DNA from: JBAXPV01 sp037132075
GTDB lineage: Bacteria > Bacteroidota > Bacteroidia > Bacteroidales > CAIXZF01
Assembly: GCA_037132075.1 (NCBI GenBank)
Contig: JBAXPV010000004.1
Location: 87,378-151,377 of the forward strand
Direction of reading: 5' to 3'
DNA: 64,000 nt
Part shown: piece after piece, positions 1 through 9,800 of the stretch
Layout: each line of letters starts with the position of its first letter
Position numbering within the stretch: the stretch's first letter is position 1
Notes under the pieces: model-generated
Databases searched by the model: none
What the model was told of the DNA's origin: nothing
Seen by the model: only the letters and a program-made list of their open reading frames with translations
Translations under genes and position numbers: made by a program

Positions 1-420
1 TGGATCTAAGATTGGCACTGCCGGTGGATTTTTAGGATCCTCCATAAACAGGACGCTTTGGTTTTGAGTACCGGTATTGGCAGTATAAAATAAAAGGCTG
101 CTTTCACAAGTAGGAACCGATCTTTTGGGGAAGTTCCACAATTGTGTCAGTCTTCTTTTAATAGGAATTCTTTCATGGATACGAGATAAATATTTCTCAG
201 TATAACTATTCTGCATCTTTACCCAGGACATCACCTTTTCAGATTTGTCATCTTCGAGCCAGCGGTAAGGATCCGGGACTTTGTTTCCAAAATAATCATC
301 TACAACGTCCTCTTTAAATGATGGAGGATATTCATGTGGAGGAACATTTTGTCCTTTACCCTGGAGTGAGATCATGACAATAAACAGACTTGCCAAAACA
401 GATAGTTTTAATAAATTCAT
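1..420 (-). CDS. Secreted prolyl oligopeptidase (S9 family), N-terminal part only
   Basis: This is the first 140 codons of a minus-strand gene that runs off the left edge, so the catalytic alpha/beta-hydrolase domain is not in the window. Residues 1-24 form a signal peptide (MNLLKLSVLASLFIVMISLQ, then GKGQ). What follows matches the N-terminus of prolyl oligopeptidases: PPSFKEDVVDDYFGNKVPDP then YRWLEDDKSEKVMSWVKMQN, the conserved stretch before the beta-propeller lid. Family members cleave after proline in short peptides; with a signal peptide this one would act in the periplasm or outside. An exact TAATTTTG promoter box sits 19 bases upstream of the ATG. The frame is open to the window edge. 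The family assignment is strong; activity cannot be judged because Ser/Asp/His are outside. Confidence 0.88.
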   Translation of the reverse strand, partial: MNLLKLSVLASLFIVMISLQGKGQNVPPHEYPPSFKEDVVDDYFGNKVPDPYRWLEDDKSEKVMSWVKMQNSYTEKYLSRIHERIPIKRRLTQLWNFPKRSVPTCESSLLFYTANTGTQNQSVLFMEDPKNPPAVPILDP

Positions 421-438
421 ATGTTTTTTTTGAGGGGG

Positions 439-446
439 CAAAATTA
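439..446 (-). promoter_or_regulatory. Bacteroidota -7 promoter box for the S9 peptidase
   Basis: Read on the minus strand the sequence is TAATTTTG, an exact match to the TAnnTTTG consensus. It ends 18 bases before the ATG at 420, giving a leader of about 12 nt. No well-spaced TTG -33 element was seen. Confidence 0.55.
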
Positions 447-501
447 ATCATTTTTGAATGAATTTTAAGTCTTCAATCTGATCTGTATTTCTTAATGATG
501 C

Positions 502-531
502 TTGAAGGAAGGGAAAAAATCATTATTTTTG
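502..531 (+). promoter_or_regulatory. Bacteroidota promoter (TTG-N19-TATTTTTG)
   Basis: TTG at 502-504, a 19-base spacer, then TATTTTTG at 524-531 match both the -33 and -7 elements. Initiation about 7 bases downstream (near 538) would fall inside the ATG at 533, so the promoter argues for translation starting at the ATG at 551. Confidence 0.65.
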
Positions 532-550
532 TATGCATTTTCCACTATTT

Positions 551-1462
551 ATGAGCAAAACGGTTAAAAGTCAGAAAATTTATAAAATTGATTTTTTCGG
601 AAGGGAGTTTCCTGATGGTCCTGCGGAAGAAAGGGAGCCCTGGCTCTATTTGAGTTATGATCACGATTCTGAAGGAAATCTTATTCAAGAGATTTCGTTC
701 ACACAAGCTGGTGAAAGAGAGCAAGTGGCTTCTTATACCTATGATAATAAAGGCATGCTTGCATCAGAGAAATTCATCCAGGAAGGCGATGACTTTAGTG
801 AATGGCGCGAATATGTGCGCGATGAGCAGGGAAACGTTGTTCAGGAAATCCATCACTTTCTCGATGGTTCCTGCGACCTGGTAAATTATTCTTATAATGA
901 GTCGGGAAAGCTATTGAAGAAATCATACACCAACGATGATGGTGATCTTGAGAGAGAAGAAACATTCTTGTATGAAAACGAGAAACTGATTGAAGATAAA
1001 GTTGTTTCTTTCAGCGGGGATATTCTTGATATTCAGTCTTATACATATCATGAAAATGCTACAATAAGTTCTCACGAACAGCAAACTCTTGAAGAGGACG
1101 GAACCGTAAAGTTCAGCAGTTTTTATGATGAATCCGGTAACAAAATAAAGACATTACGGTATAATACAAAAGGTCATCTTGTTGAGATCAGCAAGATGTT
1201 CTATGATGAAAATAATTCTTTGTTGAGGGTAGAAGAGGAGACGCAAGCCAAGAAATCTGTTGTTGACTATGAGTTATTGGAAAATAAGCAGTTCCTCAAA
1301 CAGACAGAGAAAGACGAAGAAGGTAATGTTATTTCCAGCGTCAGCAGAAGGTTTGATGAGGAAGGCAGGGTGCTTGAATCCATGGTTTTTTCAGAGGCTT
1401 CCCCTTATCAGGCAGCACAGGATTATAGCTTACGGTATGAATATGAGTTTTACACTCAATAA
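551..1462 (+). CDS. Hypothetical protein with YD/RHS-like beta-strand repeats
   Basis: A 303-residue protein without a signal peptide or membrane segment, so probably cytoplasmic. It is built of degenerate repeats of roughly 25-35 residues of the form Y.YD..G.L......(D/E).., for example SYTYDNKGMLASEKF, NYSYNESGKLLKKSY and SFYDESGNKIKTLRY. They resemble YD/RHS or MORN-variant beta-strand repeats but lack an RHS core or toxin tail, and the protein is far shorter than an RHS toxin. It is strongly acidic. An in-frame ATG at 533 would add six residues, but the promoter immediately upstream makes 551 the better start. The gene is divergent from the S9 peptidase and is followed after 44 bases by the next plus-strand gene. 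Function unknown. Confidence 0.75.
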   Translation: MSKTVKSQKIYKIDFFGREFPDGPAEEREPWLYLSYDHDSEGNLIQEISFTQAGEREQVASYTYDNKGMLASEKFIQEGDDFSEWREYVRDEQGNVVQEIHHFLDGSCDLVNYSYNESGKLLKKSYTNDDGDLEREETFLYENEKLIEDKVVSFSGDILDIQSYTYHENATISSHEQQTLEEDGTVKFSSFYDESGNKIKTLRYNTKGHLVEISKMFYDENNSLLRVEEETQAKKSVVDYELLENKQFLKQTEKDEEGNVISSVSRRFDEEGRVLESMVFSEASPYQAAQDYSLRYEYEFYTQ

Positions 1463-1506
1463 TTTGCGATAACACGGACAACCAAGCGGGATGCGCTTTT
1501 GTCTTA

Positions 1507-4482
1507 ATGATTATAAAACAGGATATTAATAGAATTTTATACGCGACAATGGCATATTTACTGCAAAGAATCTTAAAAATCGGCATTTACGGATTGATCT
1601 TGTTGATGTTTTTGCCCAATCAATCGGCTAAAGCACAGGCAATTGTCTTAAAATACGATACGATACATATTTGTCCGGGACAGGTCATTATGTCGATAAC
1701 AGTTAAAAATGCTGTCGGAATAACGGCGATTTCCATGATGTCTACTTTTAACATGGCAGTCTCAAATTATGCAGGGATGCTTTATTACAACCCTAAATTT
1801 AATGTTGGGTCAACCCCAACCATTGGCGGTACTGGTTTTGGGCAGTTAAATATGGCCTGGTATAGCTTGGTGCCCCAAAGTTTTTTGAATGATACACTCT
1901 TTAAATTTAAATTTAACACTGTTGCCGGCGTTTCTAATTTCATTTTTGATACCACACAAGTTGGAAATTGTGAATGGGTTGGAACGACCATCCCTCCAGC
2001 TGATCCACCGATCCTGCCCAGTCATTATAAGAATGGCCGGATCGATAATCTTGGATTTGAGGCTTTAGTAACTTTACAACCACTAGATATTACAATTTGT
2101 GAAACTAGTAATGCAACGTTTACTGTCAACTCAATCTATACCCAAAGTTATTACTGGCAGGTAAGTACAGACGGTGGTGTAACGTTTACTGATATTGTGA
2201 ATTCACCACCTTATTCAGGTGCAAATTCCAATACTTTGCTACTTACCAATCCTCCTTACAGCTATAACGGCTATAAATATCGTGCCTTTATCAAAGGGAT
2301 TTGTCTCGACAATTATTCTGCCATCAAAACCCTAACAATCATCCCAAAGCCTGTTGTTGATGTTGGGCCGAATGACAGTATCTGTGCCGGAAGTTTCTTT
2401 ACCCTTGCTGCCAGTGCCACCAATGTAACTGGCAAGCATTGGAGTCACACAGGAACTGGAGGGACACTTCTGATTACAAATGCGGATTCACTTCATATTA
2501 AATATACGCCAAGCGCTGCTGATATCCTGGCCGGTCATATCAACATTACCCTTTCATGTAGTGGCGTTGCCCCATGTGTCAACGTTTCCAGCCAAATGAC
2601 CTTATATATAATGCTTATTCCTACCGTTAGCGGGGGCTCTCCTGTAACTTCTTGCCAGGGAGATTCTGTCGTTTTAACAGCCTCAGGAGCATTAAGCTAT
2701 CATTGGAGTACGAATCAGAATACGACATCAATTAAAGTGCCAGCTGTGGCTACCTCAACGTATACGGTTACCGGGACAAGTTATGGCTGTTCGGCAAGTG
2801 CTAATGTGACGGTAACTGTTATTCCGACTCCGGTTGTTACTGCAGGCCCTGATGGAACTATTTGTGCCGGGGAGACCTTTAGTCCCTCGATGACAGGCTC
2901 AAATTACGCTTCTATTCAGTGGACTTTTTCTGGAACCGGTGGTAGCTTTAATAGCCAAATCGTTCCAAGCCCGGTCTATACTCCCAGTATATCTGACATT
3001 AACGCTGGTACTGTGACATTATATATTACAGGCATGCCAAACGCACCTTGTACCACTCCTGCTATCGATTCAGTGAAATTATCGATTAAACCGTTTCCAA
3101 ATGCCAATGCAGGACCGAATCAGAGTGTCTGCCATGGACTGCCTGCAACTTTGATTGCTACAGGAGGCGGAACATATGAATGGTCAGGTGGTCAGATTGA
3201 TTCAACAATTATTGTAACTCCGCTTACGACAACAAATTATGTTGTTACGGTGACCTACAACGGCTGTGCAAAGGCCGACACCGTTAAAGTTACTGTGATG
3301 CCACTGCCTCCTGCAAACGCCGGTAATGACACGCTTATCTGCCCTGGTACGCCCGCAACACTAAAAGCTACCGGAGGTGTTGGATTTACCTGGAGTAATG
3401 GCGTAAGTGCACCGATTATTATTGTAAATCCGCTTATTACAACTACTTATACCGTTACAGTGACATCAACCAATGGCTGTAAGGCTACTGATGAAGTGGT
3501 GGTGATGATCAATTCGAATCTTCAGGTTTTTGTCAATCCAACCAGCCCTGTCTTATGCCAGGGGGAAACCGTCGAATTAAAGGCGACATCTTCACATCCC
3601 TGTACCTTTACCTGGGGACCACCGCAAGGCCTGGATGTCACTGTTGGGCCTTTGTTGAAAGCCACTCCTTTGTATAACACTACTTATTCAGTGGTTGGGA
3701 AAGATGCTTTAGGTTGTACTGACACTGCGCTCTCTGTTGTGACTGTATTTGAGAATCCACTCGTCAGGGTTCTTCCCTGGGAGGCTACCCTGTGTATCGG
3801 TGAATCGATTAATTTGACGGTAAGCGGGGCTTTGTCTTATTTCTGGGAACCTCCAACAGGTTTATCTTCCAACGCTAACCCTGTTGTAGTTGCCAGACCT
3901 AAAGAAAATACTACGTATTATGTAACAGGAACTGATGTTAATGGGTGTAAGTCAGTCGATTCTACAGTAATTGAAGTCAACCCAGTTCCGCTGGTCAACC
4001 TGCCGGATAGCATTGTGGTCTGTAATGGCACCAACTTCCTTCTGGATGCAGGCGCTTTCCTGGATGGATGCAATTACAAATGGCAAAATGGGATGAATAC
4101 ACAATGGCAATATGCTTCCACACCGGGTATCTATTGGGTTGAGGTTGAAAGGAAAGGTTGTGTGGTTTATGACTCAACTGAAATTTTGCCCTGCACGGAG
4201 ATGTTCATTCCCAATGCCTTCACCCCGGATGGTGACTTGCTCAATGATCAATTCAAAGTTGTTAGCTCTGGTGTTGTTACCCAATTCCATATGTATATCT
4301 ATACCCGATGGGGAGAATCTATATTTGAAAGCACCAATATTGATAGGGGATGGGATGGTACGAAAAATGGTACAATGTGCCCGGTCGGTGTTTATAATTA
4401 TGTGATTGAATACATGGGTAAGGGAAATGTTTTACTTGAAAAAGAAGGAAAACGCTACGGCCAGGTAATGCTCTTAAGATAA
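1507..4482 (+). CDS. Secreted cohesin-like/PKD-repeat protein with T9SS type B sorting domain
   Basis: A 991-residue exported protein. The hydrophobic signal segment ends near AKAQA (about residue 44); starting at the in-frame ATG at 1549 would give a more ordinary signal peptide. Residues about 45-180 are a cohesin-like beta-sandwich with the hallmarks seen across this window: ICPGQ near the start, a VPV/VTI-type strand, NMAWYSL, and GNCEWVG near the end. Residues about 185-890 are Ig/PKD-like repeats, many ending in Y.VTGTD..GC.....V.V. Residues about 897-991 are a gliding-motility-type C-terminal domain (FIPNAFTPDGDLLNDQF, YTRWGESIFE, GWDGT, PVGVYNYVI), the T9SS type B signal. It has no dockerin-like module, unlike most giant genes on the other strand. 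Likely a surface-attached or released adhesin; partner unknown. Confidence 0.85.
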   Translation: MIIKQDINRILYATMAYLLQRILKIGIYGLILLMFLPNQSAKAQAIVLKYDTIHICPGQVIMSITVKNAVGITAISMMSTFNMAVSNYAGMLYYNPKFNVGSTPTIGGTGFGQLNMAWYSLVPQSFLNDTLFKFKFNTVAGVSNFIFDTTQVGNCEWVGTTIPPADPPILPSHYKNGRIDNLGFEALVTLQPLDITICETSNATFTVNSIYTQSYYWQVSTDGGVTFTDIVNSPPYSGANSNTLLLTNPPYSYNGYKYRAFIKGICLDNYSAIKTLTIIPKPVVDVGPNDSICAGSFFTLAASATNVTGKHWSHTGTGGTLLITNADSLHIKYTPSAADILAGHINITLSCSGVAPCVNVSSQMTLYIMLIPTVSGGSPVTSCQGDSVVLTASGALSYHWSTNQNTTSIKVPAVATSTYTVTGTSYGCSASANVTVTVIPTPVVTAGPDGTICAGETFSPSMTGSNYASIQWTFSGTGGSFNSQIVPSPVYTPSISDINAGTVTLYITGMPNAPCTTPAIDSVKLSIKPFPNANAGPNQSVCHGLPATLIATGGGTYEWSGGQIDSTIIVTPLTTTNYVVTVTYNGCAKADTVKVTVMPLPPANAGNDTLICPGTPATLKATGGVGFTWSNGVSAPIIIVNPLITTTYTVTVTSTNGCKATDEVVVMINSNLQVFVNPTSPVLCQGETVELKATSSHPCTFTWGPPQGLDVTVGPLLKATPLYNTTYSVVGKDALGCTDTALSVVTVFENPLVRVLPWEATLCIGESINLTVSGALSYFWEPPTGLSSNANPVVVARPKENTTYYVTGTDVNGCKSVDSTVIEVNPVPLVNLPDSIVVCNGTNFLLDAGAFLDGCNYKWQNGMNTQWQYASTPGIYWVEVERKGCVVYDSTEILPCTEMFIPNAFTPDGDLLNDQFKVVSSGVVTQFHMYIYTRWGESIFESTNIDRGWDGTKNGTMCPVGVYNYVIEYMGKGNVLLEKEGKRYGQVMLLR

Positions 4483-5037
4483 TTCCAATTCTTCTGGAAT
4501 AAGTTATCTCAACACAGAAAGGTTTTCTAAAAGCCAGTGTCGTTTTAATACATTCTAATTAGTTATGATTGCTAATACCAACAAAGAACGAGCGATCTTC
4601 CCTATAAGTTAATATGAAATCCTATTAAGGCTCTCTTTTTTCATGCTCCCCGCGGAGGAAATAGAGGCACAGAGGTTCGCCGAGATAAGTCTTGCATTGT
4701 TATTTTTTAGATTTTAAAACAAGTCCTCAGTGGGAAAAATGGGAATAATTTTCCTGTCTCACACCCTTTTCGAAAACATCTTCTGAAACCCTTGATTTTA
4801 TTGAGAGGAATCTTGGGATTGGTATCCCGATGGTATAGTTGTGCATGTTTTGGTGGGAAAAGAAAAACCTATCTTACTCACAACATTTACCAGATTGTCC
4901 ATGCAATTTCTGAATCAAAACACACGAAAACCCGTCTACTGAATATTGATGACCAACAAACCGAGCTAGGCAGAATTATTGGCAAAAATGATTATGTTGT
5001 CCCAACGCGGAAAATAGAAAAAACTTGCATAAAAAAA
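4483..5037. other. Gene-free stretch left of the insertion sequence
   Basis: No convincing gene. A short inverted pair ATTCCA/TGGAAT (4482-4500) follows the stop codon but has no T-run. Around 4640-4690 there is a decayed-looking motif (gcggaggaaatagaggcaca) that recalls the G/C-rich palindromic repeats near 62.6 kb. An open frame at 4792-5160 crosses the end of the insertion sequence and is not a believable gene. Confidence 0.5.
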
Positions 5038-5076
5038 GAGGGCGCTCAGTTTTGGAGGCCACTGAAAAAGTGCCCT
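5038..5076 (+). repeat. Left terminal inverted repeat of the insertion sequence
   Basis: Starts GAGGGCGCTCAG and contains CACTGAAAAAGT at 5060-5071. It pairs with 6795-6832 read in reverse complement (GAGGGCGTCTCA ... CACTGAAAAAGT), with several mismatches in the middle. Confidence 0.75.
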
Positions 5077-5100
5077 TTATTGCGACCTTCAATTAAAAAA

Positions 5101-5137
5101 AACTGGCAGATGTTGTATTTAACTTCATCTGCCAGTT
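5101..5137. terminator. Hairpin terminator inside the left end of the insertion sequence
   Basis: A perfect 12-bp stem (AACTGGCAGATG / CATCTGCCAGTT) with a 13-base loop, flanked by A-run and T-run, so it can terminate in both directions. It lies between the transposase stop codon and the left end. Confidence 0.75.
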
Positions 5138-5246
5138 TTTTTTTCACCTTTTCAAGTTGATACTTTTGTCTTAATAGTATTACCTATGGCCTTAAAATGG
5201 GTCTATTTGCCTCTGTTCGCCATTTGAATTTTCCTCTTTACCTCTT

Positions 5247-6695
5247 TTAGTTTGATAATTTGAGGATTCTTTTGATGTTTACAGTAAAAATGGCTATGGC
5301 ACCTTGCATTTGCATACTTTCAATACCGTATGAGTTGGCTCTGTCATATCCATGAACATTTTTAAGTTCGCTGTTTTTTGCTTCAATCTTATATCTGTGT
5401 CTGGCTTTATCTTTAAAAAATTCTGTCTTTTGAAAAGATATTTGTTCTAAGTGTTCGTCGGATTTTATTGCAACACTATACCTTTTGAACTTTGCACCCG
5501 GTTTATAGCAACCATCTCTAAAAGTACAGGTCTTACATTTTTCAACATCAAAGTAATAGCAGGTCGCTTGATTAGTACCCTCACCCTTCTCACCATGGCG
5601 TGCTTTTCTGGTAGCCATGTGACCGGCAGGGCATACGAACATTCCAGCATCTTTGTTGTAATCAAAAGTATCTCCTTTTTTTCTGAAGCCATGGATAGCA
5701 GGGTTCATCGTTGCAACAATCTGAATCCCTTGATCCTTTGCAATTTTAAGATTCTCTTTGCCGGCGTATGCTGTATCACCAATGATTGTTTCGACTTGGA
5801 TTCCGTTTTTCTGATTGTTTTCAAGCAATTCAGGCAACTCGGGACCGTCACCCTTTTCTCCGGATGTAACGACTGCGGCAGTAATGATGCGCTCTTCAGT
5901 CATGGCTAAGTGGGTTTTATATCCAAAAAAGGAGGAGTCCTGTGTCTTATGGCCGGTTCTTGCATCAGAATCCTTTGAAAGCGTATAATGATCCTGAATG
6001 TCTTCAATGGTTTCCTTCAACAGGTTCAACTTCTCTTTCACCTTTGGCAGAGAGCAGAGAAGCTCTTGCGATTCTATTTCTTTTTCAAGTTCGCTACAAT
6101 AACTCAACTCAAGTTCCAAATCATTGTCCTCATTCTTCTTGGGCATCCGATCTGTCCAAGTTTCATCGGCAGAATAAACAACTCTGCGTAGTTGTTTTGC
6201 CCGCTCCTTCAACACTTCAATTGGTGACAACGGATTCGACCTGGAACCGGTATGGGTAGCATCTACAATAATCGAGCACGACTTGATGATCCCCTTCTCA
6301 AGGGCAATGGAAACGGTCTTACTTATAAGAAGATTTAGCAGGTCAGTGTCTTTTAATCGAAGCTTTCTAAACTTTGTGAGCGAGCTCGGATCAATCACGT
6401 CTTCTTCAGGTGCCATATCCAGAAAGTACTTGAATGACAAGTCAAAGCGGGAACGCTCAACCACGTCTACGTCCGAAACGTCATAAATCGTTTTCAGTAA
6501 AAGGTATTTGAACATGCGGATAGGACTTTCCGCATTTCTGCCATTGTTAGTGCAATATTTGTTCACCAGCTCATCATAAATGAATGAAAAATCGATAAGT
6601 TCGTATATTTTCCTTAGCAGGTTATCCTTGGGAACGATAAGGTTATATAAATCTGAGTAGGTGCTAAGCTGGAGTTTTTGTTGTTGTGCTAACAT
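5247..6695 (-). CDS. IS1182-family transposase
   Basis: An intact 482-residue DDE transposase, the usual length for the family. The N-terminal region (residues 1-130) matches the DUF772-like transposase N-domain: NAESPIRMFKYLLLKTIYDV and DPSSLTKFRK. The catalytic RNase H-like core shows the expected acidic residues: first Asp in SIIVDATHTGSRSN, second Asp in IIGDTAYAGKE, and Glu in the RYKIEAKNSELKN stretch. A cysteine cluster (CPAGH, CYYFDVEKCKTCTFRDGC) lies between the second and third, as in many IS1182 transposases. There is no frameshift or internal stop, so the element could still move. It catalyses cut-and-paste or copy-out excision at the inverted repeats. A 15-bp hairpin upstream would limit read-in transcription. 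Confidence 0.95.
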   Translation of the reverse strand: MLAQQQKLQLSTYSDLYNLIVPKDNLLRKIYELIDFSFIYDELVNKYCTNNGRNAESPIRMFKYLLLKTIYDVSDVDVVERSRFDLSFKYFLDMAPEEDVIDPSSLTKFRKLRLKDTDLLNLLISKTVSIALEKGIIKSCSIIVDATHTGSRSNPLSPIEVLKERAKQLRRVVYSADETWTDRMPKKNEDNDLELELSYCSELEKEIESQELLCSLPKVKEKLNLLKETIEDIQDHYTLSKDSDARTGHKTQDSSFFGYKTHLAMTEERIITAAVVTSGEKGDGPELPELLENNQKNGIQVETIIGDTAYAGKENLKIAKDQGIQIVATMNPAIHGFRKKGDTFDYNKDAGMFVCPAGHMATRKARHGEKGEGTNQATCYYFDVEKCKTCTFRDGCYKPGAKFKRYSVAIKSDEHLEQISFQKTEFFKDKARHRYKIEAKNSELKNVHGYDRANSYGIESMQMQGAIAIFTVNIKRILKLSN

Positions 6696-6734
6696 TTAAG
6701 TGCCTTTAATTCAGACACTAAGGTACAAAAAAAA

Positions 6735-6770
6735 CGGTAAAATACAAGATTTTATTCTTGTATTTTACCG
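6735..6770. terminator. 15-bp hairpin upstream of the transposase
   Basis: A perfect inverted repeat CGGTAAAATACAAGA / TCTTGTATTTTACCG with a 6-base loop, preceded by an A-run. It lies between the right end and the transposase start at 6695 and probably blocks or attenuates transcription entering the transposase from outside. Confidence 0.6.
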
Positions 6771-6794
6771 CTTTAAAGCTACTTCTTATGTCAG

Positions 6795-6832
6795 AGGGAC
6801 TTTTTCAGTGCCCTCAGTTTTGAGACGCCCTC
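6795..6832 (-). repeat. Right terminal inverted repeat of the insertion sequence
   Basis: In reverse complement it reads GAGGGCGTCTCAAAACTGAG then GGCACTGAAAAAGTCCCT, matching the left end with mismatches. GAGGGCGTCTCA-type tips are usual for this family. Confidence 0.75.
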
Positions 6833-6853
6833 TTTTTGCAAAATTAGAGAGAA

Positions 6854-9800
6854 TTAACGATTGATGGTGATCATCTTCGTTTCTGTGATTCCATTGACAG
6901 TTATTCTGCTGAAATAAATTCCCTGGGCAAGCCTGCAAGCATCAAAAACAATGCTGTGGAAGCCTGCTTCCTGGAATTCATCTGTAATCACGGAGATTGT
7001 TTCTCCAAGTGAATTGAAGATTTTGAGCTGAGTTTTGCCAGCTTCAGCCAAAGTATAGCTGAATGTAGCACTATTGCTTACTGGGTTAGGATAGCTGATG
7101 AAATTCAAATCCGTGGACGTAGTGCTGATCTTTGGAATCATGAGGCTGGCATTACTAATTGTGGTTGCCATTTCGTCGGTAAGAACACTATTACCATCAA
7201 CCTGGATAGAAGTTCCATTAAAGCCTGGTTTTACGCTTAAATTCAGCGTAAGCAGGCTCTGGCCGACAGTAAGATTCATCGGCTCCAGGCTAAACCAGCC
7301 AATTTTAAGCTCATTACCATTTACATGATAAGCAAGGTTGGAATTATCACCCATTACCTGTACTGAGTTAAGTTCTAAGTTACTTGGCAATGTCATTGTC
7401 ATGGAGAAAGAACCAACGCTCATATTCTCCCTGGCAATTACTGGTAATTCAACTTTCCCGTTTGACAGCGTAACCAAACCTTCCTCACGAACATTAATGC
7501 TTGGAGCGGTCTTGGCACCTGTGATGTTATAATCTGCATTTACATCCCCTGTACAAAGGCCCTGGAAATTAACAAGCTGATTTCCGAGTCCATTGATTGT
7601 AACAGCAGGTTGATCAAATGCCCAATCTCCCACTGGAGCAAAGTTGGCTAAAGTTCCCAGGAATCGTCTCAAAACACTTAATGCATCATTTGCAGTGATT
7701 TTTGCGTTTCCGGTAACATCGCCAGCCTGAAGTTTGAGCCCGGTGAGGGTATTAAGCCCTGTGAAATGTCTCAGCATCATAAGGCCATCAGCTGCATTTC
7801 CACCACCCCAAACATGAGAATAACTTGCATTAATTACATAATTAGCATGAGCAAGATCCAGGAAAGAATAATGCCCGCTGGCATCAGTATATGTAATCAG
7901 GTCTGCATTCACACCACTGACATCATGCAAGGTAAGTTTAACATTAGGTAAAGGGGAAGCTTGTAAGTTTGGATAAGTGACCGTACCGCTTAAATTGTTT
8001 TGTGGTACTATAACATTTACCATAACATCATCGGAGCCCATACAACCCAGTGCATCCATAACCATTACAGCGTATAAGGTACTTACTAGCGGGCTAGCGG
8101 TAACTGTTGGGAGACTTGCATTATTAAGGCCAGTTCCCGGTGTCCAGAGATAGGTATAAGGAGCAGTTCCACCGATTGTCGCAGCCGTTAAAGAGGTGTT
8201 TCCTCCGGTATTGATGGTAACATCATTTCCTGCATTTATACTCAAGCCACTGTTAATGGTAATGCTTGCAGATCCGTTCATCACTGCCGAACAAGTGGCG
8301 GATGCTGCATGAATCGAATAAGAACCAACTGTTGTAATATTTGCAAATGACAGGGCATTTCCGTTGCCGTTCAGATGGGTTGATGTGGATGTTCCATTGA
8401 GGTAGAGGGTGTATACAACACCGGATTGGGAACCACTGAGGCTAACATTGGCCCCAGCGCCACCGCTACAGAATGAACCACCACCACCAACATTAAAGAC
8501 AATAGGTAATGCATTTACGGTGATGGCAACACTTGCCGAACCGGAACATCCAGAAGGATTTGTGTAATTATAAGATACCGTATACACACCAGCGCCACTT
8601 TGGGGATTGAAATGATTTCCAACGACTCCAGTCCCTGAATAGGTCCCTCCTGCAGGAGAGCCTGTTAACAATACAAGGGCTGCGTCAGCGCAAACGTCTG
8701 TTGATGAGGCATTTAAACTTACGTTGTCAAGTGAAATTACAGAAACCTGCGTTGAAGCACTATTTGAACATCCGTTAAGATCAGTATAGGTATAGGTGAT
8801 TGTATGGGTTCCTTGTCCGGCTACTGCTGGATTAAAATTGCCAGCAGCCACGCCGGGTCCTGAAAAGACACCTCCTACAGGAGATCCACTAAGTTGAACA
8901 GGCGAAGCGGTAGTGCATAAAGCGGCAATAGCGTTTATAGTCACTTGCGGCAAGGCATGAACTGTAATAGGCTCAACTGCTAATGAGGAGCAATTCTCTG
9001 CTGATGTGTAGGAATATACTATTAAAAATGTTCCTGGTCCGGCGATTGATGGATAAAAAATTCCACCAATGACGCCAGTCCCGCTAAATGTGCCACCCGC
9101 AGGGATAGCCCAAAGAGTAACTGCATCGGCATTAACACAAACGTCAGCTAAAGGTCCAAATCCAATACCTGGAGAATCATTAACAGTAATTGTTGAAGAA
9201 CCTGAATTGGTACATCCATTGATATTTGTATAGGTATAAACGAGGGTAAATGTTCCGACTCCGGCAGTCCCTGGGCTAAAAGAATTTCCAGTGATTCCGG
9301 GGCCGCTGAAAGTACCACCTTCTGGATAAGCCACAAGGTCAATGGATATGCTGTTTGAGCAAACACTACCCAGAGGCTCAAAGGTGATTTGAGGTAATTC
9401 ATTGACAGTTACTTCGGTAGCAGAACTTGCACTGCAACCTTCAGCAGTAGTGTAGGTGTAGCTAATCATATGAACACCTTGTCCGGCAGCTGCAGGACTA
9501 AACATTCCGTTCACAACACCAGCTCCCGAATAAACACCGCCAGCTGGGCTGCCATTTAAAGCAAGTGGGGCGTCGAGTTCGCAGAAGGGGCCAATGGCAG
9601 TCAGACCGACAACAGGTAAAGCTAAAACGCTAATGTTCTGGCTGGCAGAGGCGGTACAAGTCTGACCATAATTATATGAATAAGTGACATTCCATGTTCC
9701 TGCTCCGACAACTTCTGGGTAGAACCATCCGTCTGAAACGCCATCACCACTGAAAGTCCCGCCAGCCGGTAAAGCCGAAAGGATAAGCGGAGCCGAATGT

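Larger units (their letters stand above)
5038..6832 (-). mobile_element. IS1182-family insertion sequence, apparently complete
   Basis: About 1.8 kb, bounded by imperfect terminal inverted repeats that begin GAGGGCG and share CTCA and CACTGAAAAAGT. It encodes one intact transposase on the minus strand. A strong hairpin stands between the transposase and each end (5101-5137 and 6735-6770). The flanks are TTGCATAAAAAAA on the left and TTTTTGCAAAA on the right. These are roughly complementary, so the element may have landed in a palindrome or terminator; no clean direct target duplication was recognised. The element lies 21 bases downstream of the stop codon of the 2029-residue gene. Confidence 0.85.

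Noticed and set aside
551..1462. RHS-type polymorphic toxin
   Set aside because: The YD-like repeats are short and degenerate, there is no RHS core motif or toxin domain, and no immunity gene follows.
4792..5160. Open frame of 122 codons on the plus strand
   Set aside because: It crosses the left end of the insertion sequence and the terminator hairpin, has no recognisable protein features, and would use insertion-sequence DNA for its C-terminus.
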